Shown here: positions 17,743-26,602 of the stretch, piece after piece | Position numbering within the stretch: the first letter of the stretch is position 1 | Layout: each line of letters starts with the position of its first letter | Assembly: GCF_005080685.1 (NCBI RefSeq) | Contig: NZ_CP039371.1 | Location: 3,038,001 to 3,102,000, forward strand | Direction of reading: 5' to 3' | Length of the DNA stretch: 64,000 bases | Source: Pseudomonas putida | Lineage (GTDB): Bacteria; Pseudomonadota; Gammaproteobacteria; Pseudomonadales; Pseudomonadaceae | Made by a program: the position numbers and the translations under genes | Notes under the pieces: model-generated | The model's input: only the letters and a program-made list of their open reading frames with translations | What the model was told of the DNA's origin: nothing | The model's database searches: none

Positions 17743-18762
17743 CTACCTCTCCCTGATGAACGCCTGGTCTGCCAATGGCTGCGCTCGTACCATCAGCTCC
17801 TCCAGTGAAGCATCCGCAGGTATGGCCAGGGTCAATCTGCCCAAGGAGCGACCCTGGATACGCTCGAGCGTCCCCTGGTGCAGGCGAACCTGGGTACCCA
17901 GGGCTTGTGAAATGGCCGCCAGGTCCGGTTCCAGCCCCTTGGCGCCGGTGTAGTGCAAGTCCAGGTAACGGTCGGCGCTGCTTGCCGGCGCCTCCGAATG
18001 CAGGGAGGGGGCGAGCAGTAACCGGCTGACCTCGTGTCGCGGAGCACCGAACACCTCCCAGACAGCCCCGGTTTCGACGATACGTCCATGCTCGAGCACC
18101 GCCACCCGGTCGCACAGATCGCGGATTACCTCCATTTCATGGGTGATCAGCACGATGGTCAGGCCCAAGCGGCGGTTGATATCGCGCAGCAGCGAGAGGA
18201 TCGCCTGGGTGCTTTGCGGGTCGAGCGCCGAGGTTGCTTCATCGCACAGCAGGACCTGCGGCTGCAGCACCAGCGCCCGGGCGATACCGACACGCTGCTT
18301 CTGCCCACCTGACAACTGCGCGGGGTAGGCATCCGCCCGGTCGGCCAAGCCCACCAGCTTGAGCAATTCCTCCACCCGCTGCCGGCGCTGGGCCTTCGCC
18401 ACGCCGGCCATGCGCATCGGCAACTCGATGTTCTCGGCCACCGTGGCGCTGGAGAGCAGGTTGAAATGCTGGAAGATCATCGCCACCTTGCGCCTGAATC
18501 CACGCAGCTGCGTGGCGTCCAGCGCCGCGATGTCCTGGTCGTCGACCAGTACCTGGCCATCGCTGGGGGTCTCCAGGCGATTCAGCAGGCGCAGCAGCGA
18601 TGACTTGCCGGCGCCGCTGCGCCCGATGATGCCGAACACCTCACCCCGGCGCACATGAAGGTCCACGTGTTCCAGCGCGGCCACGCTGCCATAGCGCTTG
18701 TGCACCCCACGCAATTGCAACTGGAACGTGTCGGTGCGGATTTCCTGCTCGAAGCGGCTCAT
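17743..18762 (-). CDS. metN: MetN-type methionine/organosulfur ABC importer ATPase
   Basis: A 339-residue ATPase with Walker [10 protein letters not shown], signature [15 protein letters not shown], Walker [12 protein letters not shown], and a C-terminal NIL (ligand-sensing) domain from about residue 260, which defines the MetN family. It is the last gene of a five-gene sulfur operon, separated from metQ by 2 bp. Because the operon holds sulfur-starvation oxygenases, the importer may serve methionine derivatives or other organosulfur compounds, not only methionine. Confidence 0.9.
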   Translation of the reverse strand: MSRFEQEIRTDTFQLQLRGVHKRYGSVAALEHVDLHVRRGEVFGIIGRSGAGKSSLLRLLNRLETPSDGQVLVDDQDIAALDATQLRGFRRKVAMIFQHFNLLSSATVAENIELPMRMAGVAKAQRRQRVEELLKLVGLADRADAYPAQLSGGQKQRVGIARALVLQPQVLLCDEATSALDPQSTQAILSLLRDINRRLGLTIVLITHEMEVIRDLCDRVAVLEHGRIVETGAVWEVFGAPRHEVSRLLLAPSLHSEAPASSADRYLDLHYTGAKGLEPDLAAISQALGTQVRLHQGTLERIQGRSLGRLTLAIPADASLEELMVRAQPLADQAFIRER

Positions 18763-18764
18763 GC

Positions 18765-19544
18765 TCAGAACCCCGGGGCGATCTGGCCCTTGTAGCGGGT
18801 CAGGATGAAGTTGCGCACCTCCGGCGAGTTCAGGGCCTTGGCCAGTTTCTGGATGCCAGGGTCCTGCAGGTTGTCCGGGCGGGCGACCAGGAATTCGACG
18901 TACAGGTCCTTGCCTTTTTCGACGATCAGCGCGCTGTTGGTGTCGATGCCGGCCTCCAGGGCATAGTTGGCGAAGACGAAGGCCAGGTCCACCTGCTTGA
19001 CCGAGCGGGCCAGCATGGCGCCTTCGAGTTCCCGGATCTTCAGGTGGCGTGGGTTGGCGGTGATGTCGCGCTGGGTCGACTGAGGGTTGGTGGGATCCTT
19101 CAGTTGGATCAGCCCGGCTTCAGCCAGCAGCACCAGCGCACGGCCAGTATTCACCGGGTCGTTGGGGATGGCGACGCTGGCGCCGTCGGGCAGCTCGGCA
19201 AGGTTCTTGTACTTGGCCGAGTAGGCGCCGAAGGGTTCGATGTGCACGCCAACCACGGGCACCAGGTCGGTGTGCCGGGTCTTGTTGAAGTCATCCAGGA
19301 AGGGACGGTACTGGTAGTAGTTGGCATCCAGGTGTTTCTGCGCCAGTTGCAGGTTGGGCTGGATGAAGTCGTTGAACACCTTGATGTCGAGGTCCACGCC
19401 TTCCTTGGCCAGGGTCGGCTTGACGAATTCGAGGATCTCGGCGTGGGGCACCGGCGTGGCGCCGACCACCAGGTGCTCGGCAGCTTGGGCTGCATGGATG
19501 TTGAAGGCGAGGAACGCGGCGAGGGCAGTCAGGGTCTTTTTCAT
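18765..19544 (-). CDS. metQ: MetQ/NlpA-family periplasmic substrate-binding protein
   Basis: A 259-residue NlpA-family protein. It has a cleavable signal peptide ending AAQAAEH without a lipobox cysteine, so unlike E. coli MetQ it is probably soluble in the periplasm. The body shows [30 protein letters not shown] and the ligand segment [22 protein letters not shown]. The start is ATG 19544; the ribosome site is weak. It lies between the metI and metN homologues. Confidence 0.92.
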   Translation of the reverse strand: MKKTLTALAAFLAFNIHAAQAAEHLVVGATPVPHAEILEFVKPTLAKEGVDLDIKVFNDFIQPNLQLAQKHLDANYYQYRPFLDDFNKTRHTDLVPVVGVHIEPFGAYSAKYKNLAELPDGASVAIPNDPVNTGRALVLLAEAGLIQLKDPTNPQSTQRDITANPRHLKIRELEGAMLARSVKQVDLAFVFANYALEAGIDTNSALIVEKGKDLYVEFLVARPDNLQDPGIQKLAKALNSPEVRNFILTRYKGQIAPGF

Positions 19545-19567
19545 GATCGATACCTGGGAAGTTGAAA

Positions 19568-20233
19568 TCAGCGTCGGGTGAAATGCTTGACCAGGCGGTC
19601 GCCGCTCATCTGCAGCGCCTGCACCAGCAGGATCAGCAGCAGCACGGTGACCACCATCACGTCGGTCTGGAAACGTTGGTAGCCAAAGCGAATGGCCAGG
19701 TCGCCCAGGCCGCCGCCACCGATCACCCCGGCCATGGCGGTGTAGTCCACCAGCACGATGGCGGTGACGGTGACAGCGGCGATCAGCCCGGTACGCGCCT
19801 CGGGCAGCAGGGTGTACCAGATGATCTGGCCGATGCTGCCGCCCATGGCCTGGCTGGCCTCGACCAGGCCCCGGTCGACTTCGCGCAGCGCGGTTTCCAC
19901 CAGCCTTGCGAAAAACGGTGTGCAGCCAACCACCAGCGGCGGAATGGTGCCGCGCACGCCCAGGGAGGTGCCGGTGATCAGGGTGGTGAGCGGAATCAGC
20001 ACGATCAGGAGGATGATGAACGGCAACGAGCGCAGCACGTTCACCACGACCGACAAGCTGCGATAGAGCGGGCCGTTGGCGAGCAACTGGCGTTGACCGG
20101 TCAGGTACAGCAGCACACCGAGTGGCAAACCGAACAGCACGGTGAAACCCAGCGCCGCGCCAAGCATGCTCAAGGTATCGATACAGGCCTGGGCGATTTC
20201 CACCCAATCGAGGTTGGCGAGCAGTCCGTTCAT
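19568..20233 (-). CDS. metI: MetI-type methionine ABC importer permease
   Basis: A 221-residue inner-membrane permease with five predicted helices and the ATPase-coupling loop ASQAMGGSIGQIIWYTLLPEARTGLI, typical of MetI. Its start overlaps the monooxygenase stop by 4 bp (ATGA), which shows co-translation with the upstream flavin enzyme and ties the importer to oxidative sulfur release. Confidence 0.92.
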   Translation of the reverse strand: MNGLLANLDWVEIAQACIDTLSMLGAALGFTVLFGLPLGVLLYLTGQRQLLANGPLYRSLSVVVNVLRSLPFIILLIVLIPLTTLITGTSLGVRGTIPPLVVGCTPFFARLVETALREVDRGLVEASQAMGGSIGQIIWYTLLPEARTGLIAAVTVTAIVLVDYTAMAGVIGGGGLGDLAIRFGYQRFQTDVMVVTVLLLILLVQALQMSGDRLVKHFTRR

Positions 20234-21603
20234 CGCTGGGCCTCGCGACGCAAGGCAGCGACTGGATGCGGTTCCTGTAAACGGTTTCCTTTACCAAACA
20301 GCTTGTTACGCAATGTTCCTGATGTGTATTCGTGCTTGAACATGCCCCGTGAACGGAGCTCGGGTACCAGCAGGTCGACCACAGCGACGAAGGTTTCCGG
20401 GGCGACGACGCTGGCCAGGTTGAAACCGTCCACATCGGTCTCCTCGACCCAGGCTTGCAACTGGTCGGCTACTGTCTGGGCAGAGCCGACCAGCACCGGA
20501 CCATCGCCACCGATAGCGCAATACTCGGCAATCTCGGCGGTAGTCCAGGTACGGGTCGGATCGGCGCGGGTGAAGGCTTCGACTGCGGACTGGATCGCTT
20601 CGCTCGGCACCTCGCGCAGGATCTGGTCCGGTGCGTATTCGGCGAAGTCGATGCCGGTCCAGCCGGACATCAGGGTCAGCGCCCCCGTGGTACTGGCGTA
20701 TTGGCGATACTCGCGCAACAACGCCAGGGCGGCAGCATCGGTTTCGGCAACGATGACGGTCAGTTGTTCGAAGATGAGAATGTCGGAGGCCGAGCGTCCG
20801 GCGGCAACCGCTGCGGCGCGCATTTCGGACACCTGCTTTTTCAGCACGGTCTTGCTTGGCGCCGCGACGAACACGCATTCGGCATTACCGGCGGCGAAAG
20901 CCCGGCCCCGGCTGGAGGCCCCGGCTTGGTAGATCACCGGCGTTCGCTGTGGCGACGGTTCGCTGAGGTGGAACCCTGGCACCTTGAAGTAGGTACCCTC
21001 ATGAGCGATGCCGTGGACCTTGCGCGGGTCGGCATACACGCCGCTGTCGCGGTCGGCGCGCACGGCGTCGTCTTCCCAACTGGTTTCCCACAGTTTGTAG
21101 CAGACCTGCAGGTATTCCTCGGCCAGGGCGTAACGCTGGTCGTGGCTCAACTGATCACGCTGGCCGAGGTTGCGCGCGCCACTGGCGAGGTAGGACGTGA
21201 CCACGTTCCAGCCGGCACGGCCTTGGGTCAGGTGGTCGAGGGTGCTCATGCGCCGGGCAAACGGGAAGGGGTGCTCGAACGACACCGAGGCGGTCACGCC
21301 AAAGCCCAGGTGACGGGTTGCGGCGGCCATGGCCGGCACCAGTTGCAGCGGGTCGTTGACCGGCACCTGGGCAGCACTGGCCAAGGCCGCATCGGCGCTG
21401 GCGCCATAGACATCGTAGACGCCGAGCACGTCGGCGATGAAAAGTCCGTCGATGCAACCGCGTTCCAGGGTCTTGGCCAGCTCGACCCAGTAGTGGATGT
21501 CGGTGTAGCGCGTCGCCTGGTCGCGTGGATGGCGCCACAGGCCCGGTGCGAGGTGGCCCACGGTATTCATGGCGAAGGCATTGAGGCGGATCTGCTTGGT
21601 CAT
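20230..21603 (-). CDS. FMN-dependent monooxygenase, NtaA/SnaA/DszA/SoxA type
   Basis: A 457-residue bacterial-luciferase-fold enzyme opening MTKQIRLNAFAMNTVGHLAPGLWRHPRDQ. It also has DVYGASADAAL, QGRAGWNVVTSYL and PQRTPVIYQAGASSRGRAFA, all hallmarks of this subfamily. These enzymes use reduced FMN and O2 to cleave C-S or C-N bonds, as in DszA or DmoA. It lies between the SfnB-like gene and metI, so a role in freeing sulfur from an organosulfur compound is likely. No flavin reductase is in the operon. Confidence 0.9.
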   Translation of the reverse strand: MTKQIRLNAFAMNTVGHLAPGLWRHPRDQATRYTDIHYWVELAKTLERGCIDGLFIADVLGVYDVYGASADAALASAAQVPVNDPLQLVPAMAAATRHLGFGVTASVSFEHPFPFARRMSTLDHLTQGRAGWNVVTSYLASGARNLGQRDQLSHDQRYALAEEYLQVCYKLWETSWEDDAVRADRDSGVYADPRKVHGIAHEGTYFKVPGFHLSEPSPQRTPVIYQAGASSRGRAFAAGNAECVFVAAPSKTVLKKQVSEMRAAAVAAGRSASDILIFEQLTVIVAETDAAALALLREYRQYASTTGALTLMSGWTGIDFAEYAPDQILREVPSEAIQSAVEAFTRADPTRTWTTAEIAEYCAIGGDGPVLVGSAQTVADQLQAWVEETDVDGFNLASVVAPETFVAVVDLLVPELRSRGMFKHEYTSGTLRNKLFGKGNRLQEPHPVAALRREAQR

Positions 21604-21612
21604 GGTGCGGCC

Positions 21613-22836
21613 TCAATTCCAGTCGTGACGGGCCGGCTTGATGCCGTTCAAGGCCCAATTGCCGACCAGGTGGTATTTCCAGCGCACCGGATCGTGAAGG
21701 GTATGCACGCGAGCGTTGCGCCAATGCCGGTCGTAGTTGTGCTTGAGCAACGAGGAGCGCGTGCCGCCGAGCTCGAACAGGCGGTTGCTGGCTTCGATGG
21801 CCACCTCGGTGGTGAACACCTTGGCCTTGGCCACCGCGACCGATGCGGCTGCCACGTTGGTTTCGTCGGGTGCCGGCTTGGCGGCGTCCAAGGCCCAGCC
21901 TGCGCGCTCGAGCAGGGCGTCGGCGGCTTCCTGGCGAATTTCCAGGGAGCCTATCTGGATGATGGTCAGCGGGTCGTCGCTGGCCTTCTCGACGTTGGCA
22001 TCGATCCATGGCCGGGCATGCTCGCGGACGAAAGCGATGGTGTCGTCAAGCGCCGCACGGCCGATGCCGGCATCGATGGCGGCGGTGGTCAGCTGGGCGA
22101 ACGGGCCGGCCAGGGTCGGGTGTTCGTAGGAGCGGTACGACGGGAACAGGTTGAAAGCGGGCACGTGCAGGCCTTCCAGCAACACGGTGCCGCTGGAGGT
22201 GGTGCGCTGGCCCATGCTGTTCCAGTCGTCGACGATGACCAGGCCCGGGGTGTCACGCGGGACGAAGGCCAGTTGCGCGCGGTCCTGGTCATCCAGGGCC
22301 AGCACACCGATCCAGTGGGCGTAGAGCGAGCCGGTGCAGTAGCCTTTACGACCATCGATGCGATAGCCGTCACCCTCGGCGACCAGGCGGGTGCGGATGT
22401 CCTGCACGGTCTTGCCACCGGTTTCGGACAAGGCATTGGCGAAACGGTGGCCTTGCAGGACCAGGTCGAAGAAATGACGCTTCTGTTCTGGAGTGCCTTG
22501 CAGCCGGATGTCCTCGAGCAGGCAGTAGTGATTCTGCGGGATCTGGCCCAGCGACGGGTCGGCAGCCGAGACGATGGCGATGACCTTTGCAAGGGTGGCG
22601 AAAGAGACTTCGGCGCCGCCATGCTCCCTTGGCACGGTGATGCCCCACAGGCCGCTGTTGGAGAAGGCATCGACGATATCCGCCGGCACCTGGCGTTGGC
22701 GGTCGCGCTCGGCGGCGCCCTCGCGCAGCAGGCTGGCGACCTCGTGGGCGATGGTGATCGCTTCGGCGTCGTCGCGGATGATATGGGCGTTGGGGCGACG
22801 TATGTCGTAATGGGCGGATTGGGTTTCAGTGGTCAT
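21613..22836 (-). CDS. sfnB: SfnB-family sulfur-acquisition oxidoreductase (acyl-CoA dehydrogenase fold)
   Basis: A 407-residue acyl-CoA-dehydrogenase-fold flavoprotein of the SfnB/DszC group, with GLWGITVPREHGGAEVSFATLAKV, IPQNHYCLLEDIRLQG, ALSETGGK and a C-terminal LGGTRSSLLKHNYDRHWRNAR. Members act as FMNH2-dependent monooxygenases on sulfur heterocycles or sulfones; SfnB is linked to dimethyl sulfone use and the sulfate-starvation response in P. putida. I chose ATG 22836 (MTTETQ) over 22869. It leads the operon and lies 35 bp from a sigma-54 promoter. Confidence 0.88.
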   Translation of the reverse strand: MTTETQSAHYDIRRPNAHIIRDDAEAITIAHEVASLLREGAAERDRQRQVPADIVDAFSNSGLWGITVPREHGGAEVSFATLAKVIAIVSAADPSLGQIPQNHYCLLEDIRLQGTPEQKRHFFDLVLQGHRFANALSETGGKTVQDIRTRLVAEGDGYRIDGRKGYCTGSLYAHWIGVLALDDQDRAQLAFVPRDTPGLVIVDDWNSMGQRTTSSGTVLLEGLHVPAFNLFPSYRSYEHPTLAGPFAQLTTAAIDAGIGRAALDDTIAFVREHARPWIDANVEKASDDPLTIIQIGSLEIRQEAADALLERAGWALDAAKPAPDETNVAAASVAVAKAKVFTTEVAIEASNRLFELGGTRSSLLKHNYDRHWRNARVHTLHDPVRWKYHLVGNWALNGIKPARHDWN

Positions 22837-22870
22837 CAGGCTGCTCGCGTGTAAGACGGATAGCCACACG

Positions 22871-22888
22871 TTGCAGCTGGCGTGCCAA
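22871..22888 (-). promoter_or_regulatory. Sigma-54 promoter of the sfnB-metIQN operon
   Basis: Read on the minus strand the sequence is TTGGCACGCCAGCTGCAA. It matches the -24/-12 consensus with GG and GC separated by exactly 10 bp. The GC element is at 22873-22874, so transcription should begin near 22861, about 25 nt before ATG 22836. Activation by an SfnR-like enhancer-binding protein fits the sulfur-starvation genes; no such regulator gene is adjacent. Confidence 0.85.
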
Positions 22889-23037
22889 TGCTAAAAGACA
22901 ATGAATTCAGGTGGTTGCGGCATATTTCTCGACTTGATCGTGTTGCCGGGCAGCATCAAGTGTTGAGAAGGTGTTGGGTAATGAACAGTGGCGTGTTCAA
23001 CAGTGCCTATTCGGGCGAGGGTGTTCATACTGGCCTC

Positions 23038-23102
23038 ATCGCCGGCAAGCCGGCTCCTACAGATACGGTAGTGAGCCCTGTAGGAGCCGGCTTGCCGGCG
23101 AT
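23038..23102. repeat. Inverted pair of REP elements
   Basis: Two perfect 24-bp arms (23038-23061 and 23079-23102; core GCCGGCAAGCCGGC with TCCTACA) face each other across 17 bp between the FNT gene and the sulfur operon promoter. This REP doublet can form a strong hairpin and may end or insulate transcription from the FNT gene, which reads towards it. The rest of the 22889-23138 gap shows nothing coding. Confidence 0.88.
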
Positions 23103-23138
23103 CACGGGCAACGCCCGTGCCATCCGCCGCCATCCTGC

Positions 23139-23957
23139 TCAGACCCGAACGGCCTCCTTGGCCCGCTCGGTGCGGACGTGGGTGCCATACAAGGTCAACC
23201 CGGTGAACGCCAGGCCACCGACCAGGTTACCGAGCACGGTCGGAATCTCGTTCCACACTAGGTAATCCATGATCGAGAAGCCGCCCCCCATGATCATCGC
23301 CGACGGGAACAGGAACATGTTCACCACCGAGTGCTCGAAGCCCATGAAGAAGAACAGCATGATCGGCATCCACATGGCGATGACCTTGCCGCTTACCGAT
23401 GTCGAGATCATCGCGCCGACCACGCCCATCGACACCATCCAGTTGCACAGCACGCCGCGCAGGAAGATGGTCATCCATCCGGCCAGGCCGTATTGCTCGT
23501 AGCCCAGAGTACGCGCTTCACCGATGCTGGCGATCTTTTCGCCGACCGCGCCGGGTGAGGCGTTGAAGCCGTAGGTGAAGACGAAGGCCATCATCAGCGC
23601 AACGGTCAATGCGCCGGCGAAGTTACCGACGAACACCAGGCCCCAGTTTCGCAGGATACCGCGCGCCGTCACGCCCGGGCGTTTGTCGAGCAGCGCCAGC
23701 GGGGTGAGCATGAACACCCCGGTGAGCAGGTCGAAGCCCATCAGGTACAGCATGGAGAAGCCTACTGGGAACAGCACCGCGCCAAGCAACGGCGAGCCGG
23801 TCTGTACGGCGATGGTGACGGCGAAGGCCGCTGCCAAGGCCAGGATGGCGCCCGCCATGTAGCCACGGATGAGGGTGTCACGCGTGGACATGTGCACTTT
23901 CGATGCGCCGGCATCGACCATCTTGGTCACGAACTCGCTGGGTAACAGGTAGGACAT
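23139..23957 (-). CDS. Formate/nitrite transporter (FNT) family channel, cyanase-linked
   Basis: A 272-residue inner-membrane protein of the FNT family with six predicted helices. It shows RGYMAGAILALAAAFAV, GLVFVGNFAGALTVALMMAF, NWMVSMGVVGA and the conserved FMGFEHSVVNMFLFP segment with the pore histidine. ATG 23957 has AAGGAA 8 bp upstream. It follows cynS in one operon, so I infer it passes cyanate, or the bicarbonate or formate-like anion needed with it, across the inner membrane; the family carries small monovalent anions. Elsewhere in Pseudomonas cyanate uptake uses an ABC system, so this pairing is worth noting. Confidence 0.85.
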   Translation of the reverse strand: MSYLLPSEFVTKMVDAGASKVHMSTRDTLIRGYMAGAILALAAAFAVTIAVQTGSPLLGAVLFPVGFSMLYLMGFDLLTGVFMLTPLALLDKRPGVTARGILRNWGLVFVGNFAGALTVALMMAFVFTYGFNASPGAVGEKIASIGEARTLGYEQYGLAGWMTIFLRGVLCNWMVSMGVVGAMISTSVSGKVIAMWMPIMLFFFMGFEHSVVNMFLFPSAMIMGGGFSIMDYLVWNEIPTVLGNLVGGLAFTGLTLYGTHVRTERAKEAVRV

Positions 23958-24025
23958 GGGAGTATTCCTTGGCACGAAGCGGTGGTTGGCATCCCCCAAA
24001 GGCGATGCCGGGTTGTCGAGTACGA

Positions 24026-24466
24026 TTACCAGGAGCGGTAGGGCAGGAACTTGCCGTTGAGCGTGAGCTGGACGCGGTCGCCCTTGGGGTCCTCGATCTT
24101 CTCGACGTGCATGGAGAAATCGATCGCGCTCATGATGCCGTCGCCGAACTTCTCCTGGATTACGTCCTTGAGGGTCGGGCCATAGACGCCCACCACCTCG
24201 TACAGGCGGTAGATCAGCGGGTCCTGTGGGATGGCCTGGTCCCACCCTTTGACCGGGAACACGGTCAGCGCCTGGGCGACGGCATCGTCCAGTTCCAGTA
24301 CTTCGCACAAGTGCGCGGCGACGTCCTGCGGGGCGCTGTTCATGCCGTAGCAGACCGAGGCCAGCCACACCGGCGCCTTGCCCACGGCTTCGCTGAGATC
24401 GTCCCATGACAGACCTTTGCGCGCCTTGGCGGCCATGATCAGGTGATGCATTTCGGCTTTGGTCAT
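24026..24466 (-). CDS. cynS: Cyanate hydratase (cyanase)
   Basis: A 146-residue cyanase that converts cyanate plus bicarbonate to ammonia and CO2. The N-terminal helical domain (KGLSWDDLSEAVGKAPVWLASVCYG) precedes the catalytic domain with YRLYEVVGVYGPTLKDVIQEKFGDGIMSAIDF, which carries the arginine, glutamate and serine matching E. coli R96, E99 and S122. The length is near the usual 147-156. The gene is preceded by a sigma-54 promoter and an inverted-repeat enhancer, and is divergent from a sigma-54-dependent regulator. Ammonia or cyanate control is therefore likely. Confidence 0.95.
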   Translation of the reverse strand: MTKAEMHHLIMAAKARKGLSWDDLSEAVGKAPVWLASVCYGMNSAPQDVAAHLCEVLELDDAVAQALTVFPVKGWDQAIPQDPLIYRLYEVVGVYGPTLKDVIQEKFGDGIMSAIDFSMHVEKIEDPKGDRVQLTLNGKFLPYRSW

Positions 24467-24510
24467 TTTCTTTATCTCTCAAGGAGTTGGGATGGGGTGT
24501 GAATCCTCTA

Positions 24511-24528
24511 TAGCGAGAGATGTGCCAA
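24511..24528 (-). promoter_or_regulatory. cynSp: Sigma-54 promoter of the cynS-FNT operon
   Basis: The minus strand reads TTGGCACATCTCTCGCTA, with GG and GC 10 bp apart (GC at 24513-24514). Transcription should start near 24500, about 35 nt before cynS. The neighbouring divergent gene encodes a sigma-54 activator, which supports the assignment. Confidence 0.82.
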
Positions 24529-24594
24529 ACTTGGTGAAAATCTAACTCACTGATTAATAAGGATAATTTTAGGAGTCACTAATTGCGGGATTGA

Positions 24595-24621
24595 CGATAT
24601 TTCGCGAATCACGAAATATCG
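24595..24621. promoter_or_regulatory. Perfect inverted repeat, candidate enhancer (UAS) for the cyn activator
   Basis: CGATATTTCG (24595-24604) and CGAAATATCG (24612-24621) are exact reverse complements around a 7-nt spacer. The centre lies about 82 bp upstream of the cynS -24 element, a usual enhancer distance, and just ahead of the regulator start, so the site could also serve autoregulation. Confidence 0.75.
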
Positions 24622-24630
24622 GAGGGCCTT

Positions 24631-26550
24631 TTGCGATTTTTCGTTAATTCCACTGTTCGGATATCGCCCATGCCAGCACCCTTGGCCCAAGATGTTTGCG
24701 CCGATGCCCCTTTCGCCATGTTGCTGGTCGATCCGGTGCAGGACCGTATCGTGCAAGCCAACCCGGCCGCCCTGGAGTTGCTTGGCTGCCTACCCTACGC
24801 AGCCGATGACCTCACTTTCAGCCGCTTCGTACGCAGCGCCATCTCGCTCTGGGTGAGCTTCAGCGACGAGGTGCTGACCCAGGGCCAGGCCTGGTCGGAC
24901 GACCTGGCCTTGGTCGATCTGCACAACCGCCAGCACGCCGTCGAGATCATCGCTCGCGCCACCCGTGGCCAATGCATCCTGATGATGATCCAGCGCCGCG
25001 ATCTGCTGGAGCAGCGTCGCAATCGCGCCGAGGCTCGGCGTCAGCACCGCCTTGGGCACGTAGGCTGGGAGCGTATCGGCCAGGTGTTCGAGCGCATCCA
25101 GCAACAGAACCGCCTGATCCTCGGGGCGGTCGGCGAAGGCATCTATGGCCTCGACACCCGTGGCCAGACCACCTTCATCAATCCCGCCGCCGAACGCATC
25201 CTGGGCTGGAGCGCCGCCGACATGATCGGCCAGGATGCCCACCAGCTGTTTCATCACAGCCACAGCGACGGTAGCGCCTTCGAAGTCAACCAGTGCCCGA
25301 TTCATGCCTCGTTCACCGATGGCCAGGTGCACCGCGTCGACCAGGAAGTGTTTTGGCACAAGAATGGCGAGCCGATCGCGGTGGAGTACACCAGCACGCC
25401 GATCTTCGAGATGGGCCGGCTGGTCGGTGCCGTGGTGCTGTTTCGTGACATCCGCGAGCGCCAGCGCACCGAGGCGCGGCTGCGCGAGGCGCTGAGCGAG
25501 GTGGAGCAGCTGCAGCGGCGGCTGGAGATGGAGAACCAGTACCTGCAAGAAGAGCTCAATGCCCACGCCAACCACCACGAGATCGTCGGCAAGAGCCCGG
25601 TGGTGAATCACCTGATCCAGCAGATCGAGCTGGTGGCCGCCACCGATGCCAACGTGCTGGTCACGGGCGAGTCCGGTACCGGCAAGGAGCTGATAGCCCG
25701 CGCCATCCATGCCAGCAGCCGACGTGCCGATCGGCCGCTGATCCGGGTGAACTGTGCCGCCGTGCCGCGCGAGTTGTTCGAAAGTGAATTCTTCGGGCAT
25801 CTCAAAGGCGCGTTCACCGGAGCCGTCAGCAATCGCGTGGGGCGTTTCGAGCTGGCGGACGGCGGTACGTTGTTTCTCGACGAGGTGGGCGAGATCCCAT
25901 TGGAGTTGCAAAGCAAGCTGCTGCGGGTATTGCAGGACCGCCAGTTCGAGGCGGTGGGCGACAACCGTACCAAGGCGGTCGACGTTCGTGTGATCGCCGC
26001 CACCAACCGTGACCTGCGGGCCATGGTGGAGCAGGGCACCTTCCGCGAAGACCTGTATTTTCGCCTGAACGTGTTCCCCATTCGCTCGGTGCCGCTGCGC
26101 GAGCGGATCGACGACATTCCGCTGTTGGCCAGCCACTTCCTCAAGCGCGCCAGCCAGGCGTTCAACAAGCCGGACGTGCGCATGCCGCTGGCCCAGGTCG
26201 AGTTGCTCAAGCAGTACGCCTGGCCAGGCAATATTCGTGAACTGCAGAACGTCATCGAGCGTCAGACCATCGTTGCCCGGGAAGGGCGCATCAGTTTCGA
26301 AGAGGTACTGGCAGCGGCCGGCCAGGCCCAGCGCACCAGTAGCATGTCGGTGTTGCCGGAGGCCGAGCCGACCGCGGATGAAGACTGGCAGCGGCAGATG
26401 AAGCGCAATGTGATTGGAGTGCTCACGCGCACGGCGGGCAAGGTTTCCGGGGAGGGGGGCGCTGCCCAGCTACTGGGCCTGAAACCGACCACGCTGGCAT
26501 CGCGGCTGAAAAAGTGGGGCATCGACCCCAGGCACTACAAGTCGAAGTAA
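24631..26550 (+). CDS. Sigma-54-dependent activator with PAS sensing (CynF-like)
   Basis: A 639-residue enhancer-binding protein. The N-terminal sensory half contains a PAS domain near residues 165-280 (ILGAVGEGIYGLDTRGQTTFINPAAERILGW). A coiled linker leads to the AAA+ domain with Walker A GESGTGKE, GAFTGA, and Walker B GGTLFLDEVGEI, followed by a Fis-type helix-turn-helix (GAAQLLGLKPTTLASRLKK). TTG 24631 has GGAGGG 4 bp upstream; ATG 24670 is the alternative. Divergence from cynS and the enhancer-like palindrome between them indicate that it activates the cyanase operon; CynF plays that role in P. pseudoalcaligenes. Confidence 0.86.
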   Translation: MRFFVNSTVRISPMPAPLAQDVCADAPFAMLLVDPVQDRIVQANPAALELLGCLPYAADDLTFSRFVRSAISLWVSFSDEVLTQGQAWSDDLALVDLHNRQHAVEIIARATRGQCILMMIQRRDLLEQRRNRAEARRQHRLGHVGWERIGQVFERIQQQNRLILGAVGEGIYGLDTRGQTTFINPAAERILGWSAADMIGQDAHQLFHHSHSDGSAFEVNQCPIHASFTDGQVHRVDQEVFWHKNGEPIAVEYTSTPIFEMGRLVGAVVLFRDIRERQRTEARLREALSEVEQLQRRLEMENQYLQEELNAHANHHEIVGKSPVVNHLIQQIELVAATDANVLVTGESGTGKELIARAIHASSRRADRPLIRVNCAAVPRELFESEFFGHLKGAFTGAVSNRVGRFELADGGTLFLDEVGEIPLELQSKLLRVLQDRQFEAVGDNRTKAVDVRVIAATNRDLRAMVEQGTFREDLYFRLNVFPIRSVPLRERIDDIPLLASHFLKRASQAFNKPDVRMPLAQVELLKQYAWPGNIRELQNVIERQTIVAREGRISFEEVLAAAGQAQRTSSMSVLPEAEPTADEDWQRQMKRNVIGVLTRTAGKVSGEGGAAQLLGLKPTTLASRLKKWGIDPRHYKSK

Positions 26551-26602
26551 CCCTCACCCCAGATATGCGAACATCGCCGCGAACCCAAGGAATACACCGA
26601 AC

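Noticed and set aside
20455..22854. A 799-residue plus-strand open frame opposite the monooxygenase and sfnB
   Set aside because: It spans two real minus-strand genes and shows no motif.
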